NCBI GenBank assembly: GCA_021799485.1
Contig: JAJZAK010000026.1
Span: 1-33,845, forward strand
Source of the DNA: a bacterium
GTDB lineage: Bacteria; Elusimicrobiota; Elusimicrobia; UBA1565; UBA9628
DNA: 33,845 bases
Direction of reading: 5' to 3'
The notes below the pieces were generated by a model. The model ran no database searches. It saw nothing but the letters and a program-made list of their open reading frames with translations, and was not told where the DNA came from. The position numbers were made by a program, and so were the translations under genes. Shown one piece after another: positions 23,074-31,979 of this stretch; the stretch's first letter is position 1, and each line of letters opens with the position of its first letter.

Positions 23074-25215
23074 ATGGTGATGATGCTCGTCGTCGCCCTG
23101 GCGCTCCTCGCTGGAGTCGCGGCGGGCTATTTTTTTTGGCGGCTTCCGGGAGCTGGAGTCGCTGACCGGGAGAAATCCCTCCTTCTCTTGCAGCAGCAGC
23201 TTGAAAGCCTTCGCTCGGGCGTCGAGCAGAAAGTCTCGGGCCTGACCCAGGAGCTCAACAACAGGCTCTCCGACATGGGACGCCAGCTCCTGAGCTCCCA
23301 GGAAACCGTCAGCTCCCGCCTTCAAAAAGCCTCCGAGGTCTTCGGCCAAGTCCAGAACTCGCTCGGGGCCTTGTCCCAGCAGAGCCAGCGAATCTTCGAC
23401 GTGGGACGAGACATCGCCTCTCTCCAGGAAATTCTGCGCGCGCCGAAGCTCAGGGGAGGCTTGGGCGAGCTTTTTCTTGGCGAGCTTCTCGCGCAGATCC
23501 TGCCCCGAGAGCACTTCGAGCTCCAGCATCGCTTCGCCTCGGGGGAAAAAGTGGACGCCGTCGTGCGGGTCGGGGAGCGCCTCGTTCCTATCGACTCCAA
23601 GTTCCCGCTCGAAAACTTCAAGCGCATGGCCGAGGCGGCGGGAGACGAGGCCAAAACCAAGGCGCGCAAGGAATTCCTCAAGGACGTCCAGAAGCACGTC
23701 GCCGACATCAGTTCCAAGTACATCCTCCCCGACGAGGGGACCTACGACTTCGCGCTGATGTATATTCCGGCGGAAAACGTCTACTACGAGACGATCATCC
23801 GCGAGAGCGACGGGGAGACCGCGGGGATCGCGGCGGCCGCCTTGGACAAACGCGTCATCCCCGTGTCCCCCAATTCCCTTTACGCGTACCTCCAGGTGGT
23901 CATCCTGGGCTTGAAGGGCCTGAAGATCGAAGCCCAGGCCCGCTCGATCTTGGAAGGAATATCGAGGCTCCGGGGGGATGTCGCCGCCCTGGAGGAGCCT
24001 TTGGAGAAGCTCGGCTTGCATCTCTCGAACTCCCAAAAGTCCTACGAGGAAGCCAAAAAGCGCCTGGGCAAGCTTGCCGGGCGGCTTGAAAATCTGGGCG
24101 ACGGCCAGACGGGGCTTGAAGCGCCGCCCGCCCAACCCCTCCCGATCGAGGAGGCGAAGGGCGGGGGGGCGCAGCCGAAGAAGGCGCTTCTCTTGATCTT
24201 GGCCCTTCTCCTGGGAGGCTTCGATTCCGCGCGGGCTTTGTTGCCGGAGGAACAAAATACGGTCGCTGTTTTCAAGGCGGCGTCTCCCTCGGTCGTTTTC
24301 GTCACCGACATCACGGTCGCCAGGGATTTGTTCATGGATGCCGTCGCCATTCCCCAAGGGGCCGGCTCGGGATTTATTTGGGACGAGAAAGGCCATATCG
24401 TCACGAACTATCATGTGATCATGCAGGGCAACACCTTCGTGGTCACGCTGGGGGGAAGCGTCGCCATCCCCGCCCGCATCGTAGGAGTCGAGAAGCGCAA
24501 GGACATCGCCGTGCTTCAATTAAAGAAGCTCCCGTCCTTCAAGCTCAAACCCCTGCGTCTGGGGAATTCCAGTCATCTGCAGGTGGGCCAGACGGCGTTG
24601 GCCATCGGCAACCCCTTCGGCCTCGACAACACGTTGACGAAAGGAGTCGTCAGCGCGCTCGGACGCCGCGTGGAGGGTGTGGGGGGCATGACGATCCAGG
24701 ACATGATCCAGACGGACGCCGCGATCAACCCGGGCAATTCGGGAGGGCCGCTTCTGGACTCGAGCGGACGGCTCATCGGGATGAACGCGATGATTTTTTC
24801 GAAGTCCGGGAGTTCCGCGGGAGTGGGCTTCGCCGTGCCCGTGGACGCCATCAAGTCGATCGTTCCCCAGATCATTCGCTACGGGCGCGTCATTCACCCG
24901 GGCTTGGGCGTCATGCTTTTGACCGCGGGCCAGCAATACGAGCTCCTTGGAAACGTCGAGGGGGCCGCCGTGCGCTGGGTGCGGCGTTCCTCCCCGGCTT
25001 ACGCGGCGGGCCTGCGGGGCATCAGGCAGAATCCGCTGACGGGAAGCGTGATTCCAGGAGACGTGATCATAGGCATCGACGGCATCCCCGTCAAGGATTA
25101 CGACGATCTTTTTCACGCGCTGGAGTCCTACTCCGTCGGGGATATCGTCACGGTCCACGCGCTTCGCGGAGGCCGCAAGCGTTCCTACCGGGTCAAGCTT
25201 ATCTCGATTGATTAA
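23074..25215 (+). CDS. Fusion of an RmuC-domain protein with a periplasmic HtrA/DegP-like serine protease
   Basis: This 713-residue frame joins two families. Residues 1-25 form a membrane helix. About 30-130 is coiled coil, and about 130-350 is the RmuC domain (KVDAVVRVGERLVPIDSKFP; YDFALMYIPAENVYYE). RmuC is a predicted nuclease linked to recombination. A linker then leads to a hydrophobic segment (about 371-384, ALLLILALLLGG) with a possible cleavage site SARA. A trypsin-like protease follows with H447 (TNYHV), D477 (KRKDIAV) and S556 (NPGNSGGP), and ends in a PDZ domain. From 24061 to the TTG at 24193 the frame has no ATG, GTG or TTG, so the protease has no separate start ahead of its signal-like segment. 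Topology fits a cytoplasmic RmuC and periplasmic protease. The end overlaps the RluA gene by 17 bases. Confidence 0.85.
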   Translation: MVMMLVVALALLAGVAAGYFFWRLPGAGVADREKSLLLLQQQLESLRSGVEQKVSGLTQELNNRLSDMGRQLLSSQETVSSRLQKASEVFGQVQNSLGALSQQSQRIFDVGRDIASLQEILRAPKLRGGLGELFLGELLAQILPREHFELQHRFASGEKVDAVVRVGERLVPIDSKFPLENFKRMAEAAGDEAKTKARKEFLKDVQKHVADISSKYILPDEGTYDFALMYIPAENVYYETIIRESDGETAGIAAAALDKRVIPVSPNSLYAYLQVVILGLKGLKIEAQARSILEGISRLRGDVAALEEPLEKLGLHLSNSQKSYEEAKKRLGKLAGRLENLGDGQTGLEAPPAQPLPIEEAKGGGAQPKKALLLILALLLGGFDSARALLPEEQNTVAVFKAASPSVVFVTDITVARDLFMDAVAIPQGAGSGFIWDEKGHIVTNYHVIMQGNTFVVTLGGSVAIPARIVGVEKRKDIAVLQLKKLPSFKLKPLRLGNSSHLQVGQTALAIGNPFGLDNTLTKGVVSALGRRVEGVGGMTIQDMIQTDAAINPGNSGGPLLDSSGRLIGMNAMIFSKSGSSAGVGFAVPVDAIKSIVPQIIRYGRVIHPGLGVMLLTAGQQYELLGNVEGAAVRWVRRSSPAYAAGLRGIRQNPLTGSVIPGDVIIGIDGIPVKDYDDLFHALESYSVGDIVTVHALRGGRKRSYRVKLISID

Positions 25216-25852
25216 GCGGGCCGGCCTTGGCCCTCTCCAGGATGCCTTGGAAATCCGCGGGAATGGGCGCCTGGAACGGGGGAAATAGAAGGCCCTTGAA
25301 GAAAATCTCGCTCGCGTGCAGCATGAGCCTGGGCGCCAAGGCCGCCGTGCGCTTGTCGCCGTAGAGAGGGTCGCCCGCTATCGGATGGCCGATCGAGAAA
25401 AGATGGGCGCGGATCTGGTGGCGCCGTCCCGTCTCGGGGAGGGCCTCGACAAGGGAGGCGTCCTGATACCGCTCGATCGTCTTGTAGCGCGTCAAGGAAG
25501 GCTTTCCGCGCGCGTCGGCGGCGGTGCGCCCCGAGCCGTAGATCCGGAGTCTCGTGTCGATCGTTCCGTCCTGGGGGGAAATCCCGGCGACGAGCGCCAA
25601 GTACTTTTTAGCGACGCGGCGGGATTCGAAGAGTCCTGAAAGGAGGCGGTGGGTTTCGGGATCTTTGGCGAGGACGACGACTCCGGAGGCGGGGCGGTCG
25701 ATGCGGTGGACGGCGTAGAGCCTGGCCTTCAGCGAGCGCGATGTCTCTTGGAGAAGAGGCTCCCCGATTTCGCCGCGGCCGGGGATGACGGGCTGCCCCG
25801 CGGGCTTCGAGACCGCGACGACGCGCGCGTCCTGATAGAGGATGTCCGGCAT
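25199..25852 (-). CDS. RluA-family RNA pseudouridine synthase
   Basis: This 217-residue protein has the RluA signature HRIDRPASGVVVLAK, with catalytic aspartate D52. It also has VAKKYLALVAG, ETGRRHQIRAHL and GHPIAGDPLYG in the expected order. It isomerises uridine to pseudouridine in rRNA or tRNA; the target site cannot be assigned. There is no S4 RNA-binding domain, and the length fits the short RluA type. It lies 43 bases downstream of the HNH gene on the same strand and converges on the rmuC-htrA fusion gene. Confidence 0.92.
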   Translation of the reverse strand: MPDILYQDARVVAVSKPAGQPVIPGRGEIGEPLLQETSRSLKARLYAVHRIDRPASGVVVLAKDPETHRLLSGLFESRRVAKKYLALVAGISPQDGTIDTRLRIYGSGRTAADARGKPSLTRYKTIERYQDASLVEALPETGRRHQIRAHLFSIGHPIAGDPLYGDKRTAALAPRLMLHASEIFFKGLLFPPFQAPIPADFQGILERAKAGPLNQSR

Positions 25853-25895
25853 TTACTTGGGGGAGAAAGCCCAGCCACTCCACGCCGCGGCGGCC

Positions 25896-26501
25896 TTAGG
25901 GATCTTCTTCGATGAGCCCGTCCCAGTAGGCCTTGTCGATGAAGCGCTGCCAGGAGCCCCGGATGCGGACGGGGGATTTGATCATGAAGGCGAGCGCGCG
26001 ATGGAGCTTCGGACGCGAGGCCTTGATCACCTGGCGCATGCCCGCCTCGTGGGGGGTGCGGTTGCCCTTCTTGAGATTGCAGGGGATGCAGGCCGTCACG
26101 ATGTTGGACCAATCCGTGCCGCCGCCTCGCGACCGTGGGATGACATGGTCGAGGTTGAGATCGCTTGTGGGAAAGCGCTTGCCGCAGTAGCAGCAGCGGT
26201 AGCCGTAGTGCTGGTAGATGTTTCGTCTCGTGAACGGGACGCCGTGGGAGGGGACTTGGTCGAAGAACTTGAGGGCGATGACCTCGGGGATCGCGATGCG
26301 GATGCGCGGCGTGTGAATGAACCCCGCCGGGTGCTCCTTGATTTTTCTTGAAAGCTCGAGCCAATCGCAGAAGTCGTAGGTCTGATAGTTGCCGTCGACG
26401 ACCTGGGCTCGTCCTAGATAAAGGAGATTGAGCGCCCGCTGCCAACTGGCGACCTGGACGGCGTAGAGGTTGCGATTGAGCACCAAAACCGCTGAGTCCA
26501 T
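25896..26501 (-). CDS. HNH endonuclease family protein
   Basis: This 201-residue protein starts with the LVLNRNLYAVQVASWQRAL region typical of a widespread chromosomal HNH family. The HNH domain has zinc pairs C103-x2-C106 (CYCG) and C138-x2-C141 (CIPC), with LNLDHVIPRSRGG (D118-H119) and N142 completing the core. The role in cells is not established; the family is found widely outside mobile elements. A TACACT box (26511-26516, minus strand) ends nine bases before the ATG and no Shine-Dalgarno sequence is present, which suggests a leaderless start. It probably shares a transcript with the RluA gene. Confidence 0.88.
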   Translation of the reverse strand: MDSAVLVLNRNLYAVQVASWQRALNLLYLGRAQVVDGNYQTYDFCDWLELSRKIKEHPAGFIHTPRIRIAIPEVIALKFFDQVPSHGVPFTRRNIYQHYGYRCCYCGKRFPTSDLNLDHVIPRSRGGGTDWSNIVTACIPCNLKKGNRTPHEAGMRQVIKASRPKLHRALAFMIKSPVRIRGSWQRFIDKAYWDGLIEEDP

Positions 26502-26557
26502 AACGGTTTTAGTGTAGCATGGAAACGCGATAACCGCCAGTTTTTAACGACTTTCCG

Positions 26558-27385
26558 CTAAGCGGGCAGCGACAGGACCGGAACCGGGGAGTGGCGGATG
26601 ACACGCTCGGCCGTCGTCCCGAGCGTGACTTCCTCAAGGAAGGACTTGTGGTGGGCAACGATGGCTAGAAGATCGTAGGCCTTGGCGGCCTCGATGATCT
26701 CTTGGACCGGATTCCCCGCGCGGACGACGAGTCTGGGCTCGCGGCCCGAGTTCAGGGCCGCGAGAGCCTCGGCGGCCTTGTCGAACGCGGCCTTCTCTTG
26801 GGCGGAGGGGGCGGAGCCGACATAGAGCACGTCGAGGCGCGCGTTCAGCGCCGCCGCCATCTTCGCCGCCGAGGTCAAGCCCTTGAGGGCGTAGGGGGCG
26901 AAGTTGACGGGGGCAAGGATGGCGCGCGGGGGCTTCCAATCAGAACGGACCGTCAGGACCGGGATAGAAGAGAGCCGCGACAGCGTTTCGGCCACGGAGC
27001 CCAGCAGCAGCCTCGCGGGGCCGGTGCGGCCGTGGGTTCCCATGACGATGAGATCGGGCCTCGGCTGCCGGGACGCGACGACCAGAATCTCCTCGTTGGG
27101 GAATCCCTCGGCGAACTGGAGCTGGACGCTTGGCCCGAGCTTTTGGCGGACCTTGCCCATGATCGAATTTTTTTGGGCCTCGCTCAAGTGGTCCGCCGGG
27201 ATGACGGGGTCGGCCGCGTCGGAACCGGGCTCGTGAACATAAAGGGCTTCGATGCCAGCCCCGACTTTTCCTGCGATCTGCCGGGCAAGTCCCCAAGCTT
27301 TAAGGCTCGTATCGGAAAGATCGACGGGAACGAGGATCCTTTTCGGCGGGATGACGGGCTCGGGAGCGCGTTCTGATGGGGACAT
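26558..27385 (-). CDS. Tandem universal stress protein (two Usp domains)
   Basis: This 275-residue protein contains two UspA domains. The first (about residues 12-150) has KRILVPVDLSD at its start and the ATP-binding signature GTHGRTGPARLLLGSVAE. The second (about 153-275) begins RAILAPVNFAPYALKG and ends AERVIRHSPVPVLSLPA, with a degenerate nucleotide motif. Such tandem proteins act in the cytoplasm under stress or growth arrest; the specific role is unknown. A TACACT box (27398-27403, minus strand) lies 12 bases before the ATG, with no Shine-Dalgarno sequence. The downstream HNH gene has its own similar box. Confidence 0.92.
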   Translation of the reverse strand: MSPSERAPEPVIPPKRILVPVDLSDTSLKAWGLARQIAGKVGAGIEALYVHEPGSDAADPVIPADHLSEAQKNSIMGKVRQKLGPSVQLQFAEGFPNEEILVVASRQPRPDLIVMGTHGRTGPARLLLGSVAETLSRLSSIPVLTVRSDWKPPRAILAPVNFAPYALKGLTSAAKMAAALNARLDVLYVGSAPSAQEKAAFDKAAEALAALNSGREPRLVVRAGNPVQEIIEAAKAYDLLAIVAHHKSFLEEVTLGTTAERVIRHSPVPVLSLPA

Positions 27386-27447
27386 TCTTTTAGCTGAAGT
27401 GTATCATGAATCGCGGCGGCTCGCCATAGGCAGGAGGTCGTCGAGGG

Positions 27448-28224
27448 TCAGCGCCAGACGGTGCGGAGGAAATCGTAGAGGCCGAACAGGAAGAGAGCGG
27501 TTCCGTAAATCTTGAGCAGGGTCGAGCTCTTCATTTTTATCGCCAGATCCGCCCCGAGATAGGACATGGGGATCGTGGCGACGCTCAAAGCCAGAACCAG
27601 GGCCCAATCGATGTGTCCCAGATACCAATGGGCGAGCGTCCCGGGGATTGCGAGCGCGCAAGAAACGATCAGGGAGGTCGCCAGCGCGCGCTTGGTCGGC
27701 ATGTCGATCCAGCTGATGAAAAGAGGGCCGTAAAGAACTCCTCCGGCGTTGGCGAGCAGGCCGGAGAGAAAGCCGACGCCGACCGCGATAACGGCGAGCC
27801 TTCGGCGATGTGAACGATCCGTCCGTGCGACGCCATCCGTCTTTTCCCGTTCGCCGCGCCATAGGAGCATGGCTCCGAGATAGGCGATGAAAAGGGCCGT
27901 CAACAGCATCAGGGTATGGCCGCCCACCCAATCCGTGGCGAGCGATCCCAGGGTCGTCGCCGGAATTCCCCAAAGACAGGTGACCGCGACGGCGTGCCAG
28001 TCCACGAGATCGCGTCCCCGGTACGCCCAGGATGCCGACGCCGTCGTCGGGAGCGCGGCGGGGAGCGGAGAGGCGAGGGCGAAAAATCGAGGAGTGCCCA
28101 ATAGGACCCGCAAGAGCGGAGTCGTGACGGCGCTGCCGCCCTTGCCGAACAGTCCCGAGAGAAATCCCACCCCGGCTCCGATGGCCGTTGCCGAGAGATA
28201 GTAGAGAGACTTCGGGTGGATCAT
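27448..28224 (-). CDS. TauE/SafE-family membrane permease (sulfite exporter-like)
   Basis: This 258-residue protein has about eight membrane helices in two half-repeats. Each contains a GVGFLSGLFGKGGS or GVGFLSGLLANAGG motif, typical of TauE/SafE permeases. Members transport sulfite, sulfoacetate or related anions and are often annotated only at family level. The first repeat starts near residue 14, the second near residue 150. A good promoter, TTGACG (28274-28279), 18 bases, CATAAT (28250-28255), lies upstream on the minus strand. The substrate cannot be deduced from its neighbours. Confidence 0.9.
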   Translation of the reverse strand: MIHPKSLYYLSATAIGAGVGFLSGLFGKGGSAVTTPLLRVLLGTPRFFALASPLPAALPTTASASWAYRGRDLVDWHAVAVTCLWGIPATTLGSLATDWVGGHTLMLLTALFIAYLGAMLLWRGEREKTDGVARTDRSHRRRLAVIAVGVGFLSGLLANAGGVLYGPLFISWIDMPTKRALATSLIVSCALAIPGTLAHWYLGHIDWALVLALSVATIPMSYLGADLAIKMKSSTLLKIYGTALFLFGLYDFLRTVWR

Positions 28225-28249
28225 GAGGAAAATGAAGCTTCTTGCTGAA

Positions 28250-28339
28250 ATTATGGCGTAACGGAGCCATCCTCGTCAAAGCGGCCATGTGAATGCTGGG
28301 GCGAGAAAATTGACAGCCATTCGACCCATGCGCTAAAAT
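28250..28339. promoter_or_regulatory. Back-to-back promoters for tauE (minus) and a small gene (plus)
   Basis: On the minus strand TTGACG (28274-28279), 18 bases, CATAAT (28250-28255) reads toward the TauE/SafE gene. On the plus strand TTGACA (28310-28315), 18 bases, TAAAAT (28334-28339) reads toward the ATG at 28350, ten bases further on. Both match the sigma-70 consensus well. Confidence 0.55.
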
Positions 28340-28349
28340 TCATAATCAG

Positions 28350-28700
28350 ATGAGCATCCAGGCGTGTTGGGCGCCTTGCCTTTTTTCCATCGCCCTCGTT
28401 CTCCAAGGCGCGGCCTGGGTTCCAGGCGCCGTTCGCCGACTGGAACGCCATCTCGTGGATATCGCTCCGAGCGCCGCCGTTTGCTTGACGGCGGCGAACG
28501 AGGATCCGGGCCCAAGCGGCCATTCCGAAAAAAACGCTCCCGAACAGATGCACCGCACGCATCTTCGGGTTTCCCGTTTTCAGATGAACCGACCCGCAAA
28601 GCCTGCCTGCGATGACGCCGCGGCTTCTTGGTCTCTGCCGCCCGTTGAGCCCGCTCCGCGGGTCGTTCTCGCCTCCGAAATCGAACACCCTCCTGCCTGA
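28350..28700 (+). CDS. Hypothetical small protein with signal-peptide-like N-terminus
   Basis: I do not recognise this 116-residue protein. Its first 25 residues (MSIQACWAPCLFSIALVLQG, then AAW) look like a signal peptide or membrane anchor. The remainder is proline- and alanine-rich with scattered cysteines and charged residues. The main support is the strong plus-strand promoter ten bases before its ATG, in the spacing seen for other first genes of this window. The other frames across this region are also open, so composition alone does not prove coding. It lies 126 bases before the first RND permease. Confidence 0.4.
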   Translation: MSIQACWAPCLFSIALVLQGAAWVPGAVRRLERHLVDIAPSAAVCLTAANEDPGPSGHSEKNAPEQMHRTHLRVSRFQMNRPAKPACDDAAASWSLPPVEPAPRVVLASEIEHPPA

Positions 28701-28706
28701 GCCTTC

Positions 28707-28741
28707 GGCGCCTCCCTGGATATATAAAAATTAGAGGCGCC
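28707..28741. repeat. 8-base inverted repeat with AT-rich loop before the RND genes
   Basis: GGCGCCTC (28707-28714) and GAGGCGCC (28734-28741) pair perfectly across 19 AT-rich bases that include TATATAAAAAT. The structure could be a terminator for the small upstream gene, or an operator around a promoter for the RND operon. Nothing else was found in 28701-28826 except an AGGAG ribosome site. Confidence 0.4.
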
Positions 28742-28826
28742 GGATGATGCGAACAAGCGCCGCGGGCGCGCTCGTTTAATTCAGCCGCTTCGACAGGATT
28801 AAATAAGAATAGGAGACACAAATTAG

Positions 28827-31800
28827 ATGGCGGAACAATCGTCGGGCAGTTTGCCGGGAGGCGCCTTAAGGCGCCCCATCACCGTGATGGTCGCCGTGGC
28901 GGCCGTCGTTTTGATGGCGGGCCTGAGCCTTCTCGGCATGCAGCGAGACATCCTCCCGACTCTCGACATCCCGACCATTTTCGTCGCGCAGCCCTATGGC
29001 GGCATGAGCCCCGCGGAGATGGAGTCCTTTTTGACGTATTGGTACGAGTACCACTTCCTCTATGTCGACGGCATCAAGTCGATTGAGTCGAAATCGATCC
29101 AAGGCGTGGCTCTTCTTAAGCTCCAGTTCCATACCGGAACGGATATGGCCGCCGCGATGGCGGAGACCGTGGAGAACGTCAACCGCGCTCACGCCTTCAT
29201 GCCGCCCGGAACGCTGCCGCCCTTCGTCATGCGCTATGACGCGGGCGGCGTGCCGGTCGGCTACATCGTGTTCCAAAGCACGTCTCATCCGCTCGGAATG
29301 CTCGCGGACATGGCGCTAAACCGCGTGCGCCCCCTCTTCGCGGCCTTGCCGGGCGTTTCCTCGCCTCCTCCCTTCGGAGCTTCCCAGCGCTCGATCGTCA
29401 TCCGCCTCGATCCCGATAAGATGCGCCGCTACCACATCTCTCCGGACGATGTCGCGCATATGGTGGCGCGCTCCGAAGTGATCACGCCCGCGGGCAACGT
29501 TCTCTCCCAAGGGAAATATCCCATCGTCCCGGCGAACACCATCATGAGGACCCTGGAGGACTTCCGCAACGTGCCGCTTCGACCGGGGACTTATCCCACG
29601 ATTTTCCTGGGCGACTTAGCGACGATTGAAGACGCGACGGATCTCCCTTCGGGGTACGCGATGGTCAACGGGCTCCCCGCCGTCTATATTCCTATCACCA
29701 AGCGCGCGAACGCCTCCACGCTGACGGTCGTCGACGAAATCAAATCCCACTTGGGCAAATTTCGCGAGGTTCTTCCGGCGGATGTCAAGGTGAATTTCGA
29801 GTTCGACCAGTCGATCTACGTCCGGGAAACCATCCGGACGGTTCTCAACGAAGGAGCTTTCGGCGCCATTCTCACGGGGCTCATGGTCCTTTTATTCCTG
29901 GGCGACTTTCGCAGCGCCGGCATCGTCGTCGCGACGATTCCTTTCGCCCTCCTGGGGGCGGTCATCGGCCTGCGCCTCACTCATCAGACCGTCAACATGA
30001 TGACGCTCGGGGGATTGTCGCTCGCTGTCGGCATCCTCGTCGACCAAGCCACCGTCACGATTGAGAACATCCATTCGCATTTGGAGCGGGGGGAGTCCTT
30101 GGCGCGCGCGGCGCTCGCCGCTACGGAGGAGACGGCTTTTCCCTGCCTCCTGAACATGCTTTGCATCCTGGCGGTGTTCATACCCGCCTTCGTCATGAAG
30201 GGAGTCGCCAAGGGACTCTTTGTCCCGCTCTCGTTGGCCGTGGGTTTCTCGATGATCGCCTCCTACCTCCTCTCCATGACCTTCGTCCCCGTCGTGAGCG
30301 TCTGGCTTCTTAAGGAAGGCCAGGCGGCGCACGGGCCTCTGGACCGGCTTCTCCACGCCTTCCGCGACCGATACGTCGGTGTTCTCGAAAGGCTTCTTTC
30401 CTTTAAAAAGTCCGTCGTGGGCGCTTATCTCCTGGTGACGATCGGCATCTCGGTGCTTCTTACGATGAGCATCGGCCGGGATATTTTTCCGCAAGTCGAC
30501 ACGAATCAGTTCGTGGTGAGGTTGCGCGCGCCGACGGGAACCTATTTCGACGAGACGCTCAAGATGGCCGACAAGGCGCTCGATATCATCAAGCGGGAAT
30601 CGGGCGGAATCCGGATCTCGATCGGTTACGCCGGGAACCAGCCTCCCGACTTCGCGATCAACACGATCTACCTTTGGTCCTCGGGTCCCGAGGAGGCGAA
30701 CTTGACGGTTGAGCTCGATCATATGCAGAAAGGCGGCATCGAGGCCTTCAAAGAGCGGCTGCGCAAGGACTTCGCCCGCGAGCTTCCGGACGAGCGCGTT
30801 TCATTCCAGCCCGCGGACATCATCGACCAGGTCATGAGCCTGGGCGCCGCCGCGCCGCTTGAGCTCGCGGCCAGCGGGCCCGATTACGAAAAGGACAAGG
30901 GATTCGCCGAGGTCATCGAGTCGGAGCTCAAGAAAATCCCGGCCCTCCGTGACGTTCAGATCGAGCCCGACACGGATTATCCGGCGATCCGGGTCGACAT
31001 GAACCGGCGCACGGCGGGGATCATGGGCGTGATGGCGAACAATCTGGGAGAGGCCCTGACGTCCGCGACATCGTCGTCTCGCTACGTGCTGCCGATTTTC
31101 TGGAAAGATCCCAAGTCGGGGCTCGCCTATCAGGTTCAGGCCGAGGTGCCGCTGCGGCACATGGACTCGATCGCCAAGATCGGCCGCATCGGAGTGGACA
31201 CGGACCAGGGCGCTTCCATCCCGCTCGATCGCATGGCGACGGTCCAGTCGACCACGACGGTCGGCGAGTATGACCGATCGAACATGGAGCGGATGCTGGC
31301 CGTCGGGGCCGAATATTACGGCGAGGATCTCGGGCGCGCCGCGGCAAGCGTCGAGAAGGTCTATAAGGCTCTCGCGGCAAAACGTCCGAGAGGGGTCTTT
31401 TTGTCCCTGCGGGGCCAGGCTGTCCCGATGCAGCAGCTTTTTGACGGCCTTACTATCGGCCTTCTTCTCGCCGTCGTGGTCGTCTTCTTGCTCCTCGCGG
31501 CCAACTTTCAATCCCTGCCAGTGGCCACTTCCGTCCTCATCTCGGTGCCGGCGGTGCTCGCGGGAGCCGGCACGCTGCTCATGCTCATGGGCTCGACGCT
31601 CAACATCCAGTCCTTCATGGGCATGATCATGGCGGTGGGAGTCGCCATCGCGAACGCGATCATCCTGGTGAGCTTCGCGGAACGCTACCGCATCGAGGGA
31701 AAGGACGCTCCGCGGGCGGCGATGGAAGCGGCTTTCAGCCGTCTGCGGCCGATTCTCATGACCGCGGGCGCGATGATCGTGGGCATGATCCCGATGGCGT

Positions 31801-31979
31801 CCGGCCTTGAGGTCAGCGCGCGCCAGATGGCGCCCTTGGCGCAGGCGGTGATCGGCGGGCTGTGTCTTGCGACCGTCGCGACGCTTGTCATCTTGCCGTT
31901 GGCTTACTCCATCCTCCAGTCGTCTCCCGCGGGGAAGACGGCTTCTCTCCATCCTGACGATGCCAAAACCGGCTCATAA
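28827..31979 (+). CDS. RND-superfamily efflux permease (first of a tandem pair)
   Basis: This 1050-residue protein is a full-length RND permease (ACR_tran). It has an N-terminal helix after LRRPITVMVAV, two large periplasmic loops and clusters of membrane helices near 335-485 and 870-1030. RND permeases export compounds by proton exchange together with a fusion protein and outer-membrane channel; neither is in the window. The proton-relay motif that reads VDDAIVVVEN in AcrB is VDQATVTIEN here (D406, Q407). The TM10 lysine (AcrB K940) is replaced by alanine (A942 in GVAIANAIILV). AGGAG (28811-28815) lies 11 bases before the ATG. It overlaps the next gene by 20 bases. Confidence 0.93.
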   Translation: MAEQSSGSLPGGALRRPITVMVAVAAVVLMAGLSLLGMQRDILPTLDIPTIFVAQPYGGMSPAEMESFLTYWYEYHFLYVDGIKSIESKSIQGVALLKLQFHTGTDMAAAMAETVENVNRAHAFMPPGTLPPFVMRYDAGGVPVGYIVFQSTSHPLGMLADMALNRVRPLFAALPGVSSPPPFGASQRSIVIRLDPDKMRRYHISPDDVAHMVARSEVITPAGNVLSQGKYPIVPANTIMRTLEDFRNVPLRPGTYPTIFLGDLATIEDATDLPSGYAMVNGLPAVYIPITKRANASTLTVVDEIKSHLGKFREVLPADVKVNFEFDQSIYVRETIRTVLNEGAFGAILTGLMVLLFLGDFRSAGIVVATIPFALLGAVIGLRLTHQTVNMMTLGGLSLAVGILVDQATVTIENIHSHLERGESLARAALAATEETAFPCLLNMLCILAVFIPAFVMKGVAKGLFVPLSLAVGFSMIASYLLSMTFVPVVSVWLLKEGQAAHGPLDRLLHAFRDRYVGVLERLLSFKKSVVGAYLLVTIGISVLLTMSIGRDIFPQVDTNQFVVRLRAPTGTYFDETLKMADKALDIIKRESGGIRISIGYAGNQPPDFAINTIYLWSSGPEEANLTVELDHMQKGGIEAFKERLRKDFARELPDERVSFQPADIIDQVMSLGAAAPLELAASGPDYEKDKGFAEVIESELKKIPALRDVQIEPDTDYPAIRVDMNRRTAGIMGVMANNLGEALTSATSSSRYVLPIFWKDPKSGLAYQVQAEVPLRHMDSIAKIGRIGVDTDQGASIPLDRMATVQSTTTVGEYDRSNMERMLAVGAEYYGEDLGRAAASVEKVYKALAAKRPRGVFLSLRGQAVPMQQLFDGLTIGLLLAVVVVFLLLAANFQSLPVATSVLISVPAVLAGAGTLLMLMGSTLNIQSFMGMIMAVGVAIANAIILVSFAERYRIEGKDAPRAAMEAAFSRLRPILMTAGAMIVGMIPMASGLEVSARQMAPLAQAVIGGLCLATVATLVILPLAYSILQSSPAGKTASLHPDDAKTGS

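Noticed and set aside
23056..24519. Minus-strand frame of 487 codons opposite rmuC-htrA
   Set aside because: It contains no family motif, while the plus strand has complete RmuC and protease signatures.
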